Shown piece by piece: positions 1 to 8,472 of a stretch of 64,000 bases of DNA. Both the position numbers and the translations under genes were made by a program. Position 1 is the first letter of the stretch; the number at the start of each line of letters is the position of its first letter. The stretch is from JAPOUP01 sp026708635. GTDB taxonomy: Bacteria; Pseudomonadota; Alphaproteobacteria; Rhodobacterales; Rhodobacteraceae. The DNA is taken from positions 3,720,001 through 3,784,000 of the forward strand of contig OZ241336.1 in assembly GCA_965200115.1 (NCBI GenBank). Reading direction: 5' to 3'. Under the pieces are notes generated by a model, which ran no database searches, was not told the DNA's origin, and saw nothing but the letters and a program-made list of their open reading frames with translations.

Positions 1-2
1 AC

Positions 3-464
3 GATAATGATCCAAGTCAGGTGGTGGTCTCTGGCACCAAGGCCGCGGTGGAGCGCGCGATCGAGATCGCGAGGGACCGCGGAGCCAGACGGGCGATCCT
101 GCTGCCGGTCAGCGCGCCATTCCACTGCGAACTGATGGCTCCCGCGGCGTCAAGAATGGCCGATGAACTCAGCGACGTGGAACTCAGGCCGCCCAAAGTC
201 AATTTCGTCGCGAATGTGTCGGCGAGCGTGGTCAGCGATCCAACGGAACTGCGGAGGTCGCTGGTAGACCAGGTGACGCATTCGGTACGCTGGCGCGAAA
301 GTGTCGAGGTGATGATCGGGAACGGTGTGAGCGAAATCTGGGAAGTTGGTGCCGGCAAGGCGCTGAGCGGCATGGTGCGGCGTATTGACCGATCGATACG
401 GTTGCGTGGAGTTGGCACGCCCGAGGAGGTCAGGGCGGTGGTGGAAAGCCTTACGGAAAGCTGA
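3..464 (+). CDS. fabD: Malonyl-CoA:ACP transacylase, C-terminal part (gene cut by window edge)
   Basis: FabD moves malonyl groups from CoA to acyl carrier protein at the start of fatty-acid elongation in the cytoplasm. The reading frame is already open at base 3 and runs 153 codons to a TGA at 462-464, so the start lies upstream of the window. Seen here are the NDPSQVVVSG stretch, the PVSAPFHCELM segment that carries the catalytic-site histidine in this family, and the late VGAGKALSGMVRRI segment. The GHSLGE nucleophile region is outside the window. The next gene, fabG, starts 6 bp after the stop, which indicates an operon. The family call is secure because these C-terminal motifs are typical of FabD and the order fabD-fabG-acpP-fabF is standard. 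Confidence 0.93.
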   Translation, partial: DNDPSQVVVSGTKAAVERAIEIARDRGARRAILLPVSAPFHCELMAPAASRMADELSDVELRPPKVNFVANVSASVVSDPTELRRSLVDQVTHSVRWRESVEVMIGNGVSEIWEVGAGKALSGMVRRIDRSIRLRGVGTPEEVRAVVESLTES

Positions 465-470
465 GCGGAC

Positions 471-1208
471 ATGTTTGATCTTACTGGAAAGAACGCTCTG
501 GTGACCGGAGCCTCCGGTGGCATCGGAGGCGCGGCCGCGCGGGCGCTTCATGAGGCTGGTGCCGCGGTTGGTTTGAGTGGCACGCGGTTCGGGCCACTGG
601 AGTCACTTGCCGCGGAACTCGGCGACAGGGCCTATGCGCTGCCCTGCGACCTCGGCGATCCGGCGGCGATGAAAGCGCTTCCCGATCAGGCGTATGGAGC
701 CATGGGTTCGGTTGACATTCTCGTGAACGCCGCGGGCATAACCCGTGATCAACTGTTCATGCGGATGGGTGATGAGGAATGGGCCGAGGTGCTTGCCGTA
801 AACCTGACGGCCGCCATGCGGCTTTGCCGCGCAACCATACGCGGAATGATGCGCGGGCGGTGGGGACGGATCATAAATATCGGTTCCGTCATCGGCTCTA
901 CCGGCAATGCGGGGCAGGCAGGTTACGCCGCCGCCAAGGCCGGGATGGTCGGTCTTTCGAAATCATTGGCCCTCGAGGTGGCGAGCCGTGGCATTACGGT
1001 CAATGTGGTGGCTCCGGGCTTCATCGCAACCGCCATGACGGATGGTCTGGACGACAGCCGGAAAGCGGCCATTCTAAACCAGGTTCCGTCGGGACGGATG
1101 GGTGAGGCGGAGGAGGTCGCCGCGGCGGTGGTCTATCTGGCGAGTCGCGAGGCAGGATACGTGACGGGAGCGACGCTGCATGTTAACGGCGGTCTGTCGA
1201 TGATTTGA
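471..1208 (+). CDS. fabG: 3-oxoacyl-ACP reductase FabG
   Basis: NADPH-dependent reduction of 3-oxoacyl-ACP to 3-hydroxyacyl-ACP, the first reductive step of each fatty-acid elongation cycle. The 245-residue protein is a classical short-chain dehydrogenase: TGASGGIG dinucleotide-binding motif at residues 12-19, VNAAG at 85-89, and a complete catalytic set N111, S139, Y152 and K156. The C-terminal GYVTGATLHVNGG segment is typical of FabG rather than of other SDRs. Length is normal for the family. The gene begins 6 bp after fabD and precedes acpP, so co-transcription with fabD is likely. No defect is seen. Confidence 0.96.
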   Translation: MFDLTGKNALVTGASGGIGGAAARALHEAGAAVGLSGTRFGPLESLAAELGDRAYALPCDLGDPAAMKALPDQAYGAMGSVDILVNAAGITRDQLFMRMGDEEWAEVLAVNLTAAMRLCRATIRGMMRGRWGRIINIGSVIGSTGNAGQAGYAAAKAGMVGLSKSLALEVASRGITVNVVAPGFIATAMTDGLDDSRKAAILNQVPSGRMGEAEEVAAAVVYLASREAGYVTGATLHVNGGLSMI

Positions 1209-1578
1209 AGCCCGGGTGGATCTTCCGGTGCCTGAGTGTACACGCCGGATTGGTGTCGGAGGCGAGGATGCGGGGCGGTAACTGTTTTGGCCCGGTTGCG
1301 GGCGCGACTTCGGGTGGCAGGTGTTTGGCGTTTTCATTTCCCCAAACGGGATCCAGTCACCCAGAGAGCGGATAACGGCGCCGGGCATGACGGGCGTCCA
1401 GAGCGGGACGGACGGGCGACAAACCGTTTGCCATAGTGAATCGATGTGATATTCAGGCTGTGAAAATACCGTCGAATTCGAATGCGTCTGGCCTTGCCAC
1501 GGATTCCGGGGCGGCTATGATCGCCCGTGAAGGGCAGAACTGAGGAACGGGCGGTGCCCCACGAAATATGAGGACGAG
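1209..1578. other. Intergenic region fabG-acpP
   Basis: 370 bp without a credible gene. It should carry the acpP promoter, since acpP is normally strongly and separately transcribed, but I could not pick a convincing -35/-10 pair. The acpP ribosome-binding site (GAGGA, just upstream of 1579) lies at its right edge. Confidence 0.5.
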
Positions 1579-1812
1579 ATGAGCGACATCGCGGATCGCG
1601 TAAAAAAGATTGTGGTCGAGCACCTGGGTGTAGAGGAGGAGAAGGTCGTGGACACAGCCTCCTTTATCGATGACCTGGGCGCGGATAGCCTCGACACGGT
1701 GGAATTGGTCATGGCGTTCGAGGAGGAGTTCGGCATCGAGATCCCCGATGATGCCGCGGAAACCATTCAGTCATTCGGGGACGCGGTAAAGTTCATCACC
1801 GATAATTCCTGA
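1579..1812 (+). CDS. acpP: Acyl carrier protein
   Basis: Small acidic carrier that holds growing acyl chains as thioesters on a phosphopantetheine arm and hands them to FabD, FabG, FabF and lipid A / phospholipid enzymes. The 77-residue sequence has the invariant GADSLD motif with the attachment serine at S37, followed by the VELVMAFEEEFGIEIPD recognition helix. Length and acidity match the family. A GAGGA ribosome-binding site precedes the ATG. It sits in the usual place between fabG and fabF, although the spacing to fabF (516 bp) is larger than is common. Confidence 0.97.
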   Translation: MSDIADRVKKIVVEHLGVEEEKVVDTASFIDDLGADSLDTVELVMAFEEEFGIEIPDDAAETIQSFGDAVKFITDNS

Positions 1813-2328
1813 CCCGGTTCAGTAACGACGGTTTCGGGCGGTGTCCGGATGGATACCGCTCCGTTCCTGACATTGGACGCTTGATGGCCCGTAGCCCGTT
1901 TGCACCGCCTTTATCCGGTTGGTTGTATCGGGCGGTACAAACCCCTGTGCGGTGAGCGGCTTTTGGCTGCCGTGACGCAACGGGACAGGCGGGGCCGGTT
2001 TTCCGTGAGGGACCCCGGGAATTAGGGGAACGGCCTTCGACGGCGGAATCCCGGAGAAGAATGTCCTGAAATACCATGCGGGGCGATCGCGCGCGGCTAT
2101 ATCATCGGTAAGCGATTGCGGCCCGCGCGGCTGTGGCGCGGACTGTATTGGCGGATATGTCGGGCTGCCGCCGCATTCGTGAAGCGTTATGTCCGCCGTT
2201 GGTCCGTCCGCGGCGCGCGAACGCGTGACCGGGGGTCCAATTTCACTTGCCGCTCGGGCTATGGCGTTGGTATCAGGTTTAGGGAAGGATGCGGCGTCAA
2301 GGAGAGGCCGTGCATGGAGAAGTAGCTC
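1813..2328. other. Intergenic region acpP-fabF
   Basis: 516 bp with no gene I can support. A plus-strand frame of 69 codons (2116-2325) ends immediately before fabF, but it is very arginine-rich, lacks recognizable motifs and looks like chance GC-rich sequence. A fabF promoter may lie here. No clear terminator after acpP was seen. Confidence 0.45.
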
Positions 2329-3591
2329 ATGCGTCGTGTGGTGATTTCCGGGCTTGGACTTGTCACGCCGCTGGCATGCGGGGTTGAGGAGACGTGGTCG
2401 CGTCTGCTTTCCGGTCAGTCCGGAGCCGGACCGATCCAGCGTTTTGACGCAAGTGGAATGATAACCAAATACGCGTGCGAGATCAGGCGTGGAGACGGCA
2501 GCGACGGCACCTTCAATCCCGATGACTGGATGGCGCCGAAAGACCAGCGAAAGGTCGACGACTTCATTCTGTACTGTATCGCCGCCGCGGAGCAGGCGGT
2601 TGGTGACAGTGGCTGGATGCCGGAAGACGAGGAGGGGAGACTCCGGACCGGCGTTCTGGTCGGTTCCGGCATCGGCGGATTGGGCTGGATCGAATCGATG
2701 TCGATTACGCTCAGGGAGCGGGGAACCAGACGGGTGTCTCCATTTTTCATCCCGGGTTCGCTGATCAATCTCGTGTCCGGTCAGGTATCCATCAAGTATG
2801 GTTTCAAGGGACCCAACCACGCGGTGGTGACCGCCTGTTCGACGGGCGCTCATGCGATCGGTGACGCCGCGCGCCTCATACAGTGGGGCGACGCTGATGT
2901 AATGGTCGCCGGTGGCACCGAGAGCCCGATCTGCGCCATAGGCGTGGCGGGCTTCAACGCCTGTAAGGCGTTGAGCACGAAATGGTCCGAGGAGCCGCAC
3001 CGTGCCAGTCGCCCGTATGACACTGACCGTGACGGGTTTGTCATGGGGGAAGGTGCCGGGGTTGTGGTTCTCGAGGAATTCGAGCACGCCGTGAGGCGCG
3101 GCGCGAAAATCTACGCCGAGGTTCTGGGCTATGGCCTGTCCGGAGACGCTTACCATATCACCGCTCCGTCGGAGGATGGCGATGGAGCGCGTAGGTCGAT
3201 GGAGGCCGCGCTCAAACGGGCGGGTATGGAACCTCGGGCGGTTGATTACATCAATGCTCACGGAACGTCGACGATGGCCGATTTGATTGAACTCAACGCG
3301 GTTGAGGCCCTTTTGGGAGATAAGGCGTGTGAGGCGGCCATGTCCTCGACTAAATCGGCCACCGGGCATCTTCTTGGCGCCGCTGGGGCGATAGAGGCGA
3401 TTTTCTCCGTTCTGGCGGTCCGCGACCAGGTTGCGCCGCCGACGATCAACCTCGAGAATCCGGAAGTTGAGTCGACGCTGAACCTGGTGCCGTTGGTTAG
3501 TCAGGAGCGCGAGATCAACGTCGCGCTATCGAATTCCTTCGGCTTCGGTGGAACCAACGCGTCATTGTTGCTGGGTAAGGTTACCGGTTGA
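2329..3591 (+). CDS. fabF: 3-oxoacyl-ACP synthase II (KAS II)
   Basis: Condenses acyl-ACP with malonyl-ACP and is the KAS form needed for unsaturated chain elongation. The 420-residue protein shows the thiolase-fold Cys-His-His triad: C170 in VVTACSTGAHAIGDA, H311 in NAHGTSTMAD and H347 in SATGHLLGAAGA. The C-terminal NSFGFGGTNASLLL signature is intact. The HGTSTMAD variant is one I associate with alphaproteobacterial FabF. The stop TGA (3589-3591) shares its last base with the ATG of mltG, so the two are translationally coupled. Confidence 0.96.
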   Translation: MRRVVISGLGLVTPLACGVEETWSRLLSGQSGAGPIQRFDASGMITKYACEIRRGDGSDGTFNPDDWMAPKDQRKVDDFILYCIAAAEQAVGDSGWMPEDEEGRLRTGVLVGSGIGGLGWIESMSITLRERGTRRVSPFFIPGSLINLVSGQVSIKYGFKGPNHAVVTACSTGAHAIGDAARLIQWGDADVMVAGGTESPICAIGVAGFNACKALSTKWSEEPHRASRPYDTDRDGFVMGEGAGVVVLEEFEHAVRRGAKIYAEVLGYGLSGDAYHITAPSEDGDGARRSMEAALKRAGMEPRAVDYINAHGTSTMADLIELNAVEALLGDKACEAAMSSTKSATGHLLGAAGAIEAIFSVLAVRDQVAPPTINLENPEVESTLNLVPLVSQEREINVALSNSFGFGGTNASLLLGKVTG

Positions 3592-4751
3592 TGTGGAAGG
3601 CGCTGGCGTCGAATGCCATAACGCTGTTCATTGTTGTCCTGATCCCTTTCGGTGGCATGGTTGGATGGGGGCAGAGCCAGTTCGACGCTGCGGGGCCGCT
3701 GGCGGAGCCGTTCTGCCTGAGGGTGGCCCCGGGCACCCGAATGGACGGCCTCTCGAATGATCTGGCGGAGCGGGGCGCGCTTCAGAGGCCATGGATCATG
3801 CGGGTCGGCGCGCGATATTCCGGCAAGTCGTCGGAAATCAGGTTTGGGAGTTTTCTCGTTCCGGCGGGCGCGTCGATGCGGGAGATCGTCGAAATCGTCA
3901 CACGGGGAGGACGCTCGACCTGCGGTGTGGAAATCGTTCACCGAATTGGCGTAAGCCGGATTGAGACCCGCGTAAGGGAGATCGATCCACTGACCGGGCG
4001 ATACGTCCGACTGGCGGAATTCGTGCCGGAAGCCGAAAGCGGCGAGCCTCCGGACGCCTATCTCGAAGCGCGCTCGCGAAAGGACACGAGGATTCGGATC
4101 GTTCTGGCGGAAGGTGTGACAAGCTGGCAGGTCGTTGAGGGCCTGAACGCCCTGGACATCCTGACGGGTGGCGTTTCGTCCGTGCCGGACGAAGGGTGGC
4201 TGGCACCCGACAGCTACGAGGTATCGGTCGGCGATGACCGCGGCGAACTGCTTGCGTCGATGGAGGCAAGACAGCGCGGGCGGCTTGAGCGGGCGTGGGC
4301 GAACAGAGACCGGGAACTGCCGATTGACTCGCCCGAGGAGGCGCTGATTCTCGCTTCGATAGTCGAGAAGGAAACCGGCGTGCCCGACGAGCGCGGCCTC
4401 GTGGCGGGCGTATTCATCAATCGGCTTAGGGAAGGCATGCCGCTCCAGACCGATCCCTCGGTGATATACGGGATTACGAACGGTCGCGGCGGTCTCGATC
4501 GGGGATTGCGACGCAGTGAGCTGGATGCCGAATCGCCATACAATACCTATTTGATTGGAGGGCTGCCACCGACACCTATCGCGAATCCGGGACAGGCGAG
4601 CATCCAGGCGGCGCTCAATCCGGACCAAACCGATTTTCTGTTCTTCGTGGCTGACGGTACCGGTGGCCATGCGTTTGCGGTGACTTTGAGCGAACATAAT
4701 GCGAATGTCGCGAAATGGCGCGAGATAGAGGCGCGGCGAAACAGTCAGTAG
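3591..4751 (+). CDS. mltG: Endolytic murein transglycosylase MltG (YceG-like)
   Basis: Inner-membrane lytic transglycosylase that cleaves nascent glycan strands and is thought to terminate peptidoglycan polymerisation. The 386-residue product has one N-terminal membrane segment (about residues 9-27) followed by a periplasmic part. The YceG catalytic motif ILASIVEKETG is present, with the expected catalytic glutamate near residue 259, and the downstream LQTDPSVIYG and YNTYLIGGLPPTPI stretches are family hallmarks. I chose the ATG at 3591, which overlaps the fabF stop; an in-frame TTG lies one codon upstream. fabF-mltG coupling is common in alphaproteobacteria. Confidence 0.94.
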   Translation: MWKALASNAITLFIVVLIPFGGMVGWGQSQFDAAGPLAEPFCLRVAPGTRMDGLSNDLAERGALQRPWIMRVGARYSGKSSEIRFGSFLVPAGASMREIVEIVTRGGRSTCGVEIVHRIGVSRIETRVREIDPLTGRYVRLAEFVPEAESGEPPDAYLEARSRKDTRIRIVLAEGVTSWQVVEGLNALDILTGGVSSVPDEGWLAPDSYEVSVGDDRGELLASMEARQRGRLERAWANRDRELPIDSPEEALILASIVEKETGVPDERGLVAGVFINRLREGMPLQTDPSVIYGITNGRGGLDRGLRRSELDAESPYNTYLIGGLPPTPIANPGQASIQAALNPDQTDFLFFVADGTGGHAFAVTLSEHNANVAKWREIEARRNSQ

Positions 4752-4984
4752 CGTTATGGTCAGGGCGGGTGACGTAAAATCGTTTGTAAGGAACACCGGG
4801 GTACCGGGGTCCGGAGGTCGATCTGTCCAACTCTGGCGCGAGTGTCGCCGAGGAACGAGACAATTGGTGTGGCCGAACTTTATTTGTGATTGCGACTCGC
4901 GGATACCCACCATGGCGTTGCGGCGCAAGGTAACAAAAGCTACCCGATTTCCCTGAATGGCTGGCGGGTCTGGCCGTCGCCGCC

Positions 4985-5310
4985 TCCCCTTTCTTTCGAC
5001 GGCTCGGGATTATCCCCCGCTCCCCGCTTTCGCATGGCCAGAGTGGTGATCGGAATGCGCGCTACCGGTCGTGGGCGAGGGATCGGCCGCTGCGAAACGG
5101 ACCGTGCCGGCGCGGGCCACATAGTCCTCCCCCGCCACTGCCGTACCATTTTCGGAGAACCGTGGTACTGAAACGTGACGACGACCTCCCACCCCTCGAA
5201 CGGCGTGGCGGCGTGGGCCGAGAGGTTGGCCGACTGTGCCCAGACGGGATCCAGAGCCGCCAGCGGCAGCCCGTGGAGACGGGCCGGAAGGGCGAGGGGT
5301 CGTCCTCTTT
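4985..5310 (-). pseudogene. Decayed Calx-beta domain fragment
   Basis: No intact gene lies here, but on the minus strand three frames in succession give pieces that together resemble one Calx-beta repeat. They are NLSAHAATPFEGWEVVVTF, then ENGTAVAGEDYVARAGTVRF, then PVARIPITTLA. The middle piece matches the typical Calx-beta pattern (GTA.AG.DY....GT..F). Reading through needs at least two frame changes, so this is a relic. It follows, on the same strand, the secreted protein at 5355-5891, which suggests that gene was once longer or that this is debris of a second copy. The remaining 4752-4984 shows nothing recognizable. Confidence 0.5.
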
Positions 5311-5354
5311 TCTGAAGTGCTATTGAGAGGGGTTATTGACTGGACTTGCACCGC

Positions 5355-5891
5355 TCAGCAGCCGCTCCAGTAGCAGGCGGCCAGGCCCCAGTTGATCGGC
5401 TCGGGCGCCGGTGCGGGCGTCGCATCCTGGATGGTGACGGTGGTGGGCAGGCCGTTGACGTTCCAGATGGGCAGCGGCGTGTTCTGCCACCATTGGGTCA
5501 GCGCCCTGATTCCGACCGCCCTGATCTTGAAGGTCTCATCCCCTTCCACCAAGTCGTCCGCGAACGTCGGTACCGAGATCGTCAGCGGTTGGCCGATCCC
5601 GCCCTCGACATAGTGCACCCATGGGTTCAGCCACGGATAGTCGGCACCATCCACGCCGACACCATGATCGCTCGTACCCCTTGTCGCGGTGTCGCCGTGA
5701 TCGGCATAATACACACGGATGCGGTCGCTCGGAAAGAAGATTCCAGGCTTCCGTGTCACCGTGACCTGGAATGTCGCCGTCTCGCCTTCCGTGACGGTGG
5801 TGTCCTGAGCCAGGGCCGGGGCAGCTAGGGCGAGGCCGGCAAGCGCGCCGATGGCCGCAAGCGCACTGGTGATCGGTGATGGGATGGTCAT
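5355..5891 (-). CDS. Secreted protein with a Calx-beta-like domain
   Basis: 178 residues. Residues 1-28 form a signal peptide ending in LALAAPALAQ. The mature start DTTVTEGETATFQVTVT is the usual opening strand of a Calx-beta repeat, and TFADDLVEGDETFKI is the matching late strand, so the protein holds about one Calx-beta-type sandwich. It ends in a Pro/Ala linker and CYWSGC, giving two cysteines near the C terminus. The start is supported by ACAGGAGT eight bases before the ATG. Calx-beta modules usually occur in large repeat proteins or adhesins; a free single module is unusual and may be a truncated relic given the decayed fragment just downstream. Function is unknown. Confidence 0.65.
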   Translation of the reverse strand: MTIPSPITSALAAIGALAGLALAAPALAQDTTVTEGETATFQVTVTRKPGIFFPSDRIRVYYADHGDTATRGTSDHGVGVDGADYPWLNPWVHYVEGGIGQPLTISVPTFADDLVEGDETFKIRAVGIRALTQWWQNTPLPIWNVNGLPTTVTIQDATPAPAPEPINWGLAACYWSGC

Positions 5892-6214
5892 GGTGCAATA
5901 CTCCTGTCTTGCGCATGTGCCGTGTGTAGGTCCACGAGCGGCTTGGTAGCTTGGTACCGGGATCCTGTTGGGATGTCAAGAGAAATTGATGCATCACATG
6001 CGGTTTTCCTCGTTGCAATTCAGGCGGCATTGATCCAATAATCCATAAGTCTGGTTATGGCAGGATGGGTTCCAGACCGTCCCGCATGGAGGACCGTCCG
6101 GGATATCGGGTGCCGTCATCGGACTGTACGGGACCGAACATGGCGTCAGGTTCGTTTTCCGTTTCGTGACGGATCGGAACATAGTTTATGTCTGGCCGGC
6201 GTTAGGAGGCTCGA
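5892..6214. other. Divergent intergenic region upstream of cysE
   Basis: 323 bp between the minus-strand Calx-beta-like gene and cysE. It must hold both promoters. I see no recognizable operator or riboswitch. AGGAGG at its right edge is the cysE ribosome-binding site. Confidence 0.4.
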
Positions 6215-7024
6215 ATGGCGGAAACGAATGCGGTACTCGCCGAACTGGATCCTGTCTGGGACCGGATCCGGACAGAGGCGGAGCACGCGGTGGATCAGGA
6301 ACCCGTTCTCGGTGGTATGGTGCACGCGACGGTCCTGCACCACCCGACTCTGGAGCAGGCTTTGGCTTACCGGCTGGCCCAGAAACTTGCGTCAGGTGAG
6401 ATGTCCGAGCAGATCCTTCGGGAGATCGCCGATGAGGCATACCGGGACGAACCTGCCTTGGGTGTAGCGTCCCGCACCGATATCGTCGCGGTCTTTGACC
6501 GTGACCCTGCATGCCACCGGCTCATGCAGCCGTTGCTTTATTTCAAGGGTTTCCAGGCAGTCCAGGCCCACCGCGTGGCGCATTGGTTATGGCGGCGCGG
6601 CCGGCGGGATATGGCATATTTCCTCCAGATGCGAATTTCCGAGGTGTTTGGCGTCGACATCCACCCCGCCGCCAGGATTGGCAAAGGGATAATGATCGAT
6701 CATGCCCATTCGATCGTGATCGGCGAGACGGCGATCGTCGGCGACAATGTGTCCATGCTTCACTCGGTGACCCTGGGCGGCACCGGGAAAGAGGACCAGC
6801 AGCGTCACCCCACGATCGGATGCGGCGTTCTCATCGGCGCCGGCGCGAAGGTGCTCGGTAATATCAGGATCGGGAATTGTTCACGTATCGCCGCCGGGTC
6901 GGTGGTGCTTCAGGACGTACCGGCGGAGAAAACCGTCGCCGGTGTTCCCGCCCGAATCGTCGGTGAGGCCGGATGCACACAGCCGTCGGTCTCTATGGAC
7001 CAACTGACGGGAGTCAGGGTCTGA
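6215..7024 (+). CDS. cysE: Serine O-acetyltransferase
   Basis: Makes O-acetylserine from serine and acetyl-CoA, the committed step of cysteine synthesis. The 269-residue protein has the N-terminal SATase helical domain (about 10-140) and a left-handed beta-helix built of hexapeptide repeats (about 145-250). D148 in GVDIHP and H163 in MIDHAHSIVIGET correspond to the catalytic Asp/His pair of E. coli CysE. The AGGAGG box six bases before the ATG fixes the start. The tail is relatively long and polar; feedback by cysteine is a family property, not visible here. It stands alone, divergent from the Calx-beta-like gene and convergent with pdhC. Confidence 0.95.
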   Translation: MAETNAVLAELDPVWDRIRTEAEHAVDQEPVLGGMVHATVLHHPTLEQALAYRLAQKLASGEMSEQILREIADEAYRDEPALGVASRTDIVAVFDRDPACHRLMQPLLYFKGFQAVQAHRVAHWLWRRGRRDMAYFLQMRISEVFGVDIHPAARIGKGIMIDHAHSIVIGETAIVGDNVSMLHSVTLGGTGKEDQQRHPTIGCGVLIGAGAKVLGNIRIGNCSRIAAGSVVLQDVPAEKTVAGVPARIVGEAGCTQPSVSMDQLTGVRV

Positions 7025-7185
7025 CGTCGCCTTGGGAGCCTCTCCCGCCGGAAACGCTTTGATGAAACGCGTTTTCCTGAAGCCGTGTCGGCAAAAACGG
7101 CATGACGGCTGGTTTGCGGCGGAACGAAGCCCCCGGTGTCGAGCGCATGACGGGAAAGCGCCTAACGACCGTTTCCTGGGTGGTG

Positions 7186-8472
7186 TCAGACAAGCATCGT
7201 CAACGGGTTTTCCAGACTGTCCTTGATCGCCTGCAGGAATTCGGCGCCCAGTGCCCCGTCTATGACCCGGTGATCTACGCTGAGTGTGGCATTCATGATC
7301 GTTGCAGATGCGGGCTGGCCGTCCTCGGCGAGGACGGGTTTCCGGATTCCCGCACCAACTGCAAGAATTGATCCATGCGGTGGATTTATGACGGCGTCAA
7401 AACTTTCGATGCCATACATTCCAAGATTCGAGATCGAGAAGCTTCCACCTTGGTATTCATGAGGCGCGAGTCTGCGTTCGCGGGCCCGTGAGGCTAGATC
7501 CTTCATTTCAGTCGACAGTTCCGAGAGCGGTTTCAGGTGCGCGTCCCGGAGCACGGGCGTGAAAAGTCCGCCATCCACCGCTACCGCCACGGCGACGTCC
7601 GACGGTTTGAGCTGAAGGATCCGTCCGCCGGCCCATACCGCGTTGGCCGCGGGTACGCGCTGTAGTGCCTGGGCGGACGCCTTGATGATGAAATCGTTGA
7701 TCGAAAGCTTGATCCCACGTGTTTCGAGTTGCCGGTTGATCCGAGCGCGAAGATCGAGAAGCTTGTCAAGACGGATTTCGCGCCGAAGATAGAAATGCGG
7801 AATTGTCCGCTTCGCTTCCGAGAGTCTTGCGGTGATCGTCTTTCGCATCCCATCGAGGGCAATCTCCTCGAAATCCCGTCCGTCGTACATTTTCAGTACT
7901 GAATCGAAGGATGGTTCCGAGAGAGGCGGTGCCGCCGGGACCGAAGGTGCCGACTGTGGAGCTAGGGCCGGTTCCGCGGCCGCGGCCTCCACATCGGCTT
8001 TCACTATTCTGCCCTTTGGGCCGGAGCCCTTTATCCGGGCCAGGTCGAGACTCATTTCCCTTGCCATCCGGCGCGCGAGAGGAGAGGCGAACACCCGGCT
8101 CTCGCCCGCCGCCTCCCGGGTCACGGCTTTCTTCGGCGCCGATGGAGCTGATGGAACGGTTGATACCGGTTCGGGATCCGTCGCCGCCGCGGGGAGGGAC
8201 GGGCGTGCCGCTACGGCGTTACTGTCTTCGCCCTCGCCAAGCAGGACCGCGATCGGCGTGTTGACTTTTACGCCTTCGGTGCCTTCCGCGACCAATATGC
8301 TTGTGATTACACCATCATCCGCGGCTTCGAACTCCATCGTCGCCTTATCCGTCTCGACTTCGGCAAGCAGGTCACCCGATGATACCTGATCGCCTTCCTT
8401 TACAAGCCATTTCGCCAGCGTACCTTCCTCCATGGTGGGAGATAGCGCTGGCATGAGGATTTCCACCGGCAT
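7186..8472 (-). CDS. pdhC: Pyruvate dehydrogenase E2, dihydrolipoamide acetyltransferase
   Basis: Core of the pyruvate dehydrogenase complex; passes the acetyl group from E1 to CoA through a swinging lipoyl arm. The 428 residues contain one lipoyl domain (about 2-77, lipoyl lysine K43 in VETDKATMEF), a Pro/Ala linker, an E3/E1-binding domain (SPLARRMAREMS, about 128-165) and the catalytic domain with the SVDHRVIDGA active-site histidine. The ATG at 8472 overlaps the pdhB stop by one base; a GTG lies one codon further upstream. It ends the run pdhA-pdhB-pdhC. The usual lpd/E3 gene does not follow, so E3 must be encoded elsewhere. Confidence 0.96.
   Translation of the reverse strand: MPVEILMPALSPTMEEGTLAKWLVKEGDQVSSGDLLAEVETDKATMEFEAADDGVITSILVAEGTEGVKVNTPIAVLLGEGEDSNAVAARPSLPAAATDPEPVSTVPSAPSAPKKAVTREAAGESRVFASPLARRMAREMSLDLARIKGSGPKGRIVKADVEAAAAEPALAPQSAPSVPAAPPLSEPSFDSVLKMYDGRDFEEIALDGMRKTITARLSEAKRTIPHFYLRREIRLDKLLDLRARINRQLETRGIKLSINDFIIKASAQALQRVPAANAVWAGGRILQLKPSDVAVAVAVDGGLFTPVLRDAHLKPLSELSTEMKDLASRARERRLAPHEYQGGSFSISNLGMYGIESFDAVINPPHGSILAVGAGIRKPVLAEDGQPASATIMNATLSVDHRVIDGALGAEFLQAIKDSLENPLTMLV

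Noticed and set aside
1819..3369. Long minus-strand open frame (516 codons) opposite acpP-fabF spacer and fabF
   Set aside because: It lies antisense to fabF, is arginine/proline-rich without motifs, and is the usual frame shadow of a GC-rich gene.
3501..4928. Minus-strand open frame of 475 codons opposite mltG
   Set aside because: Antisense shadow; no domain, composition typical of reversed GC-rich coding DNA.
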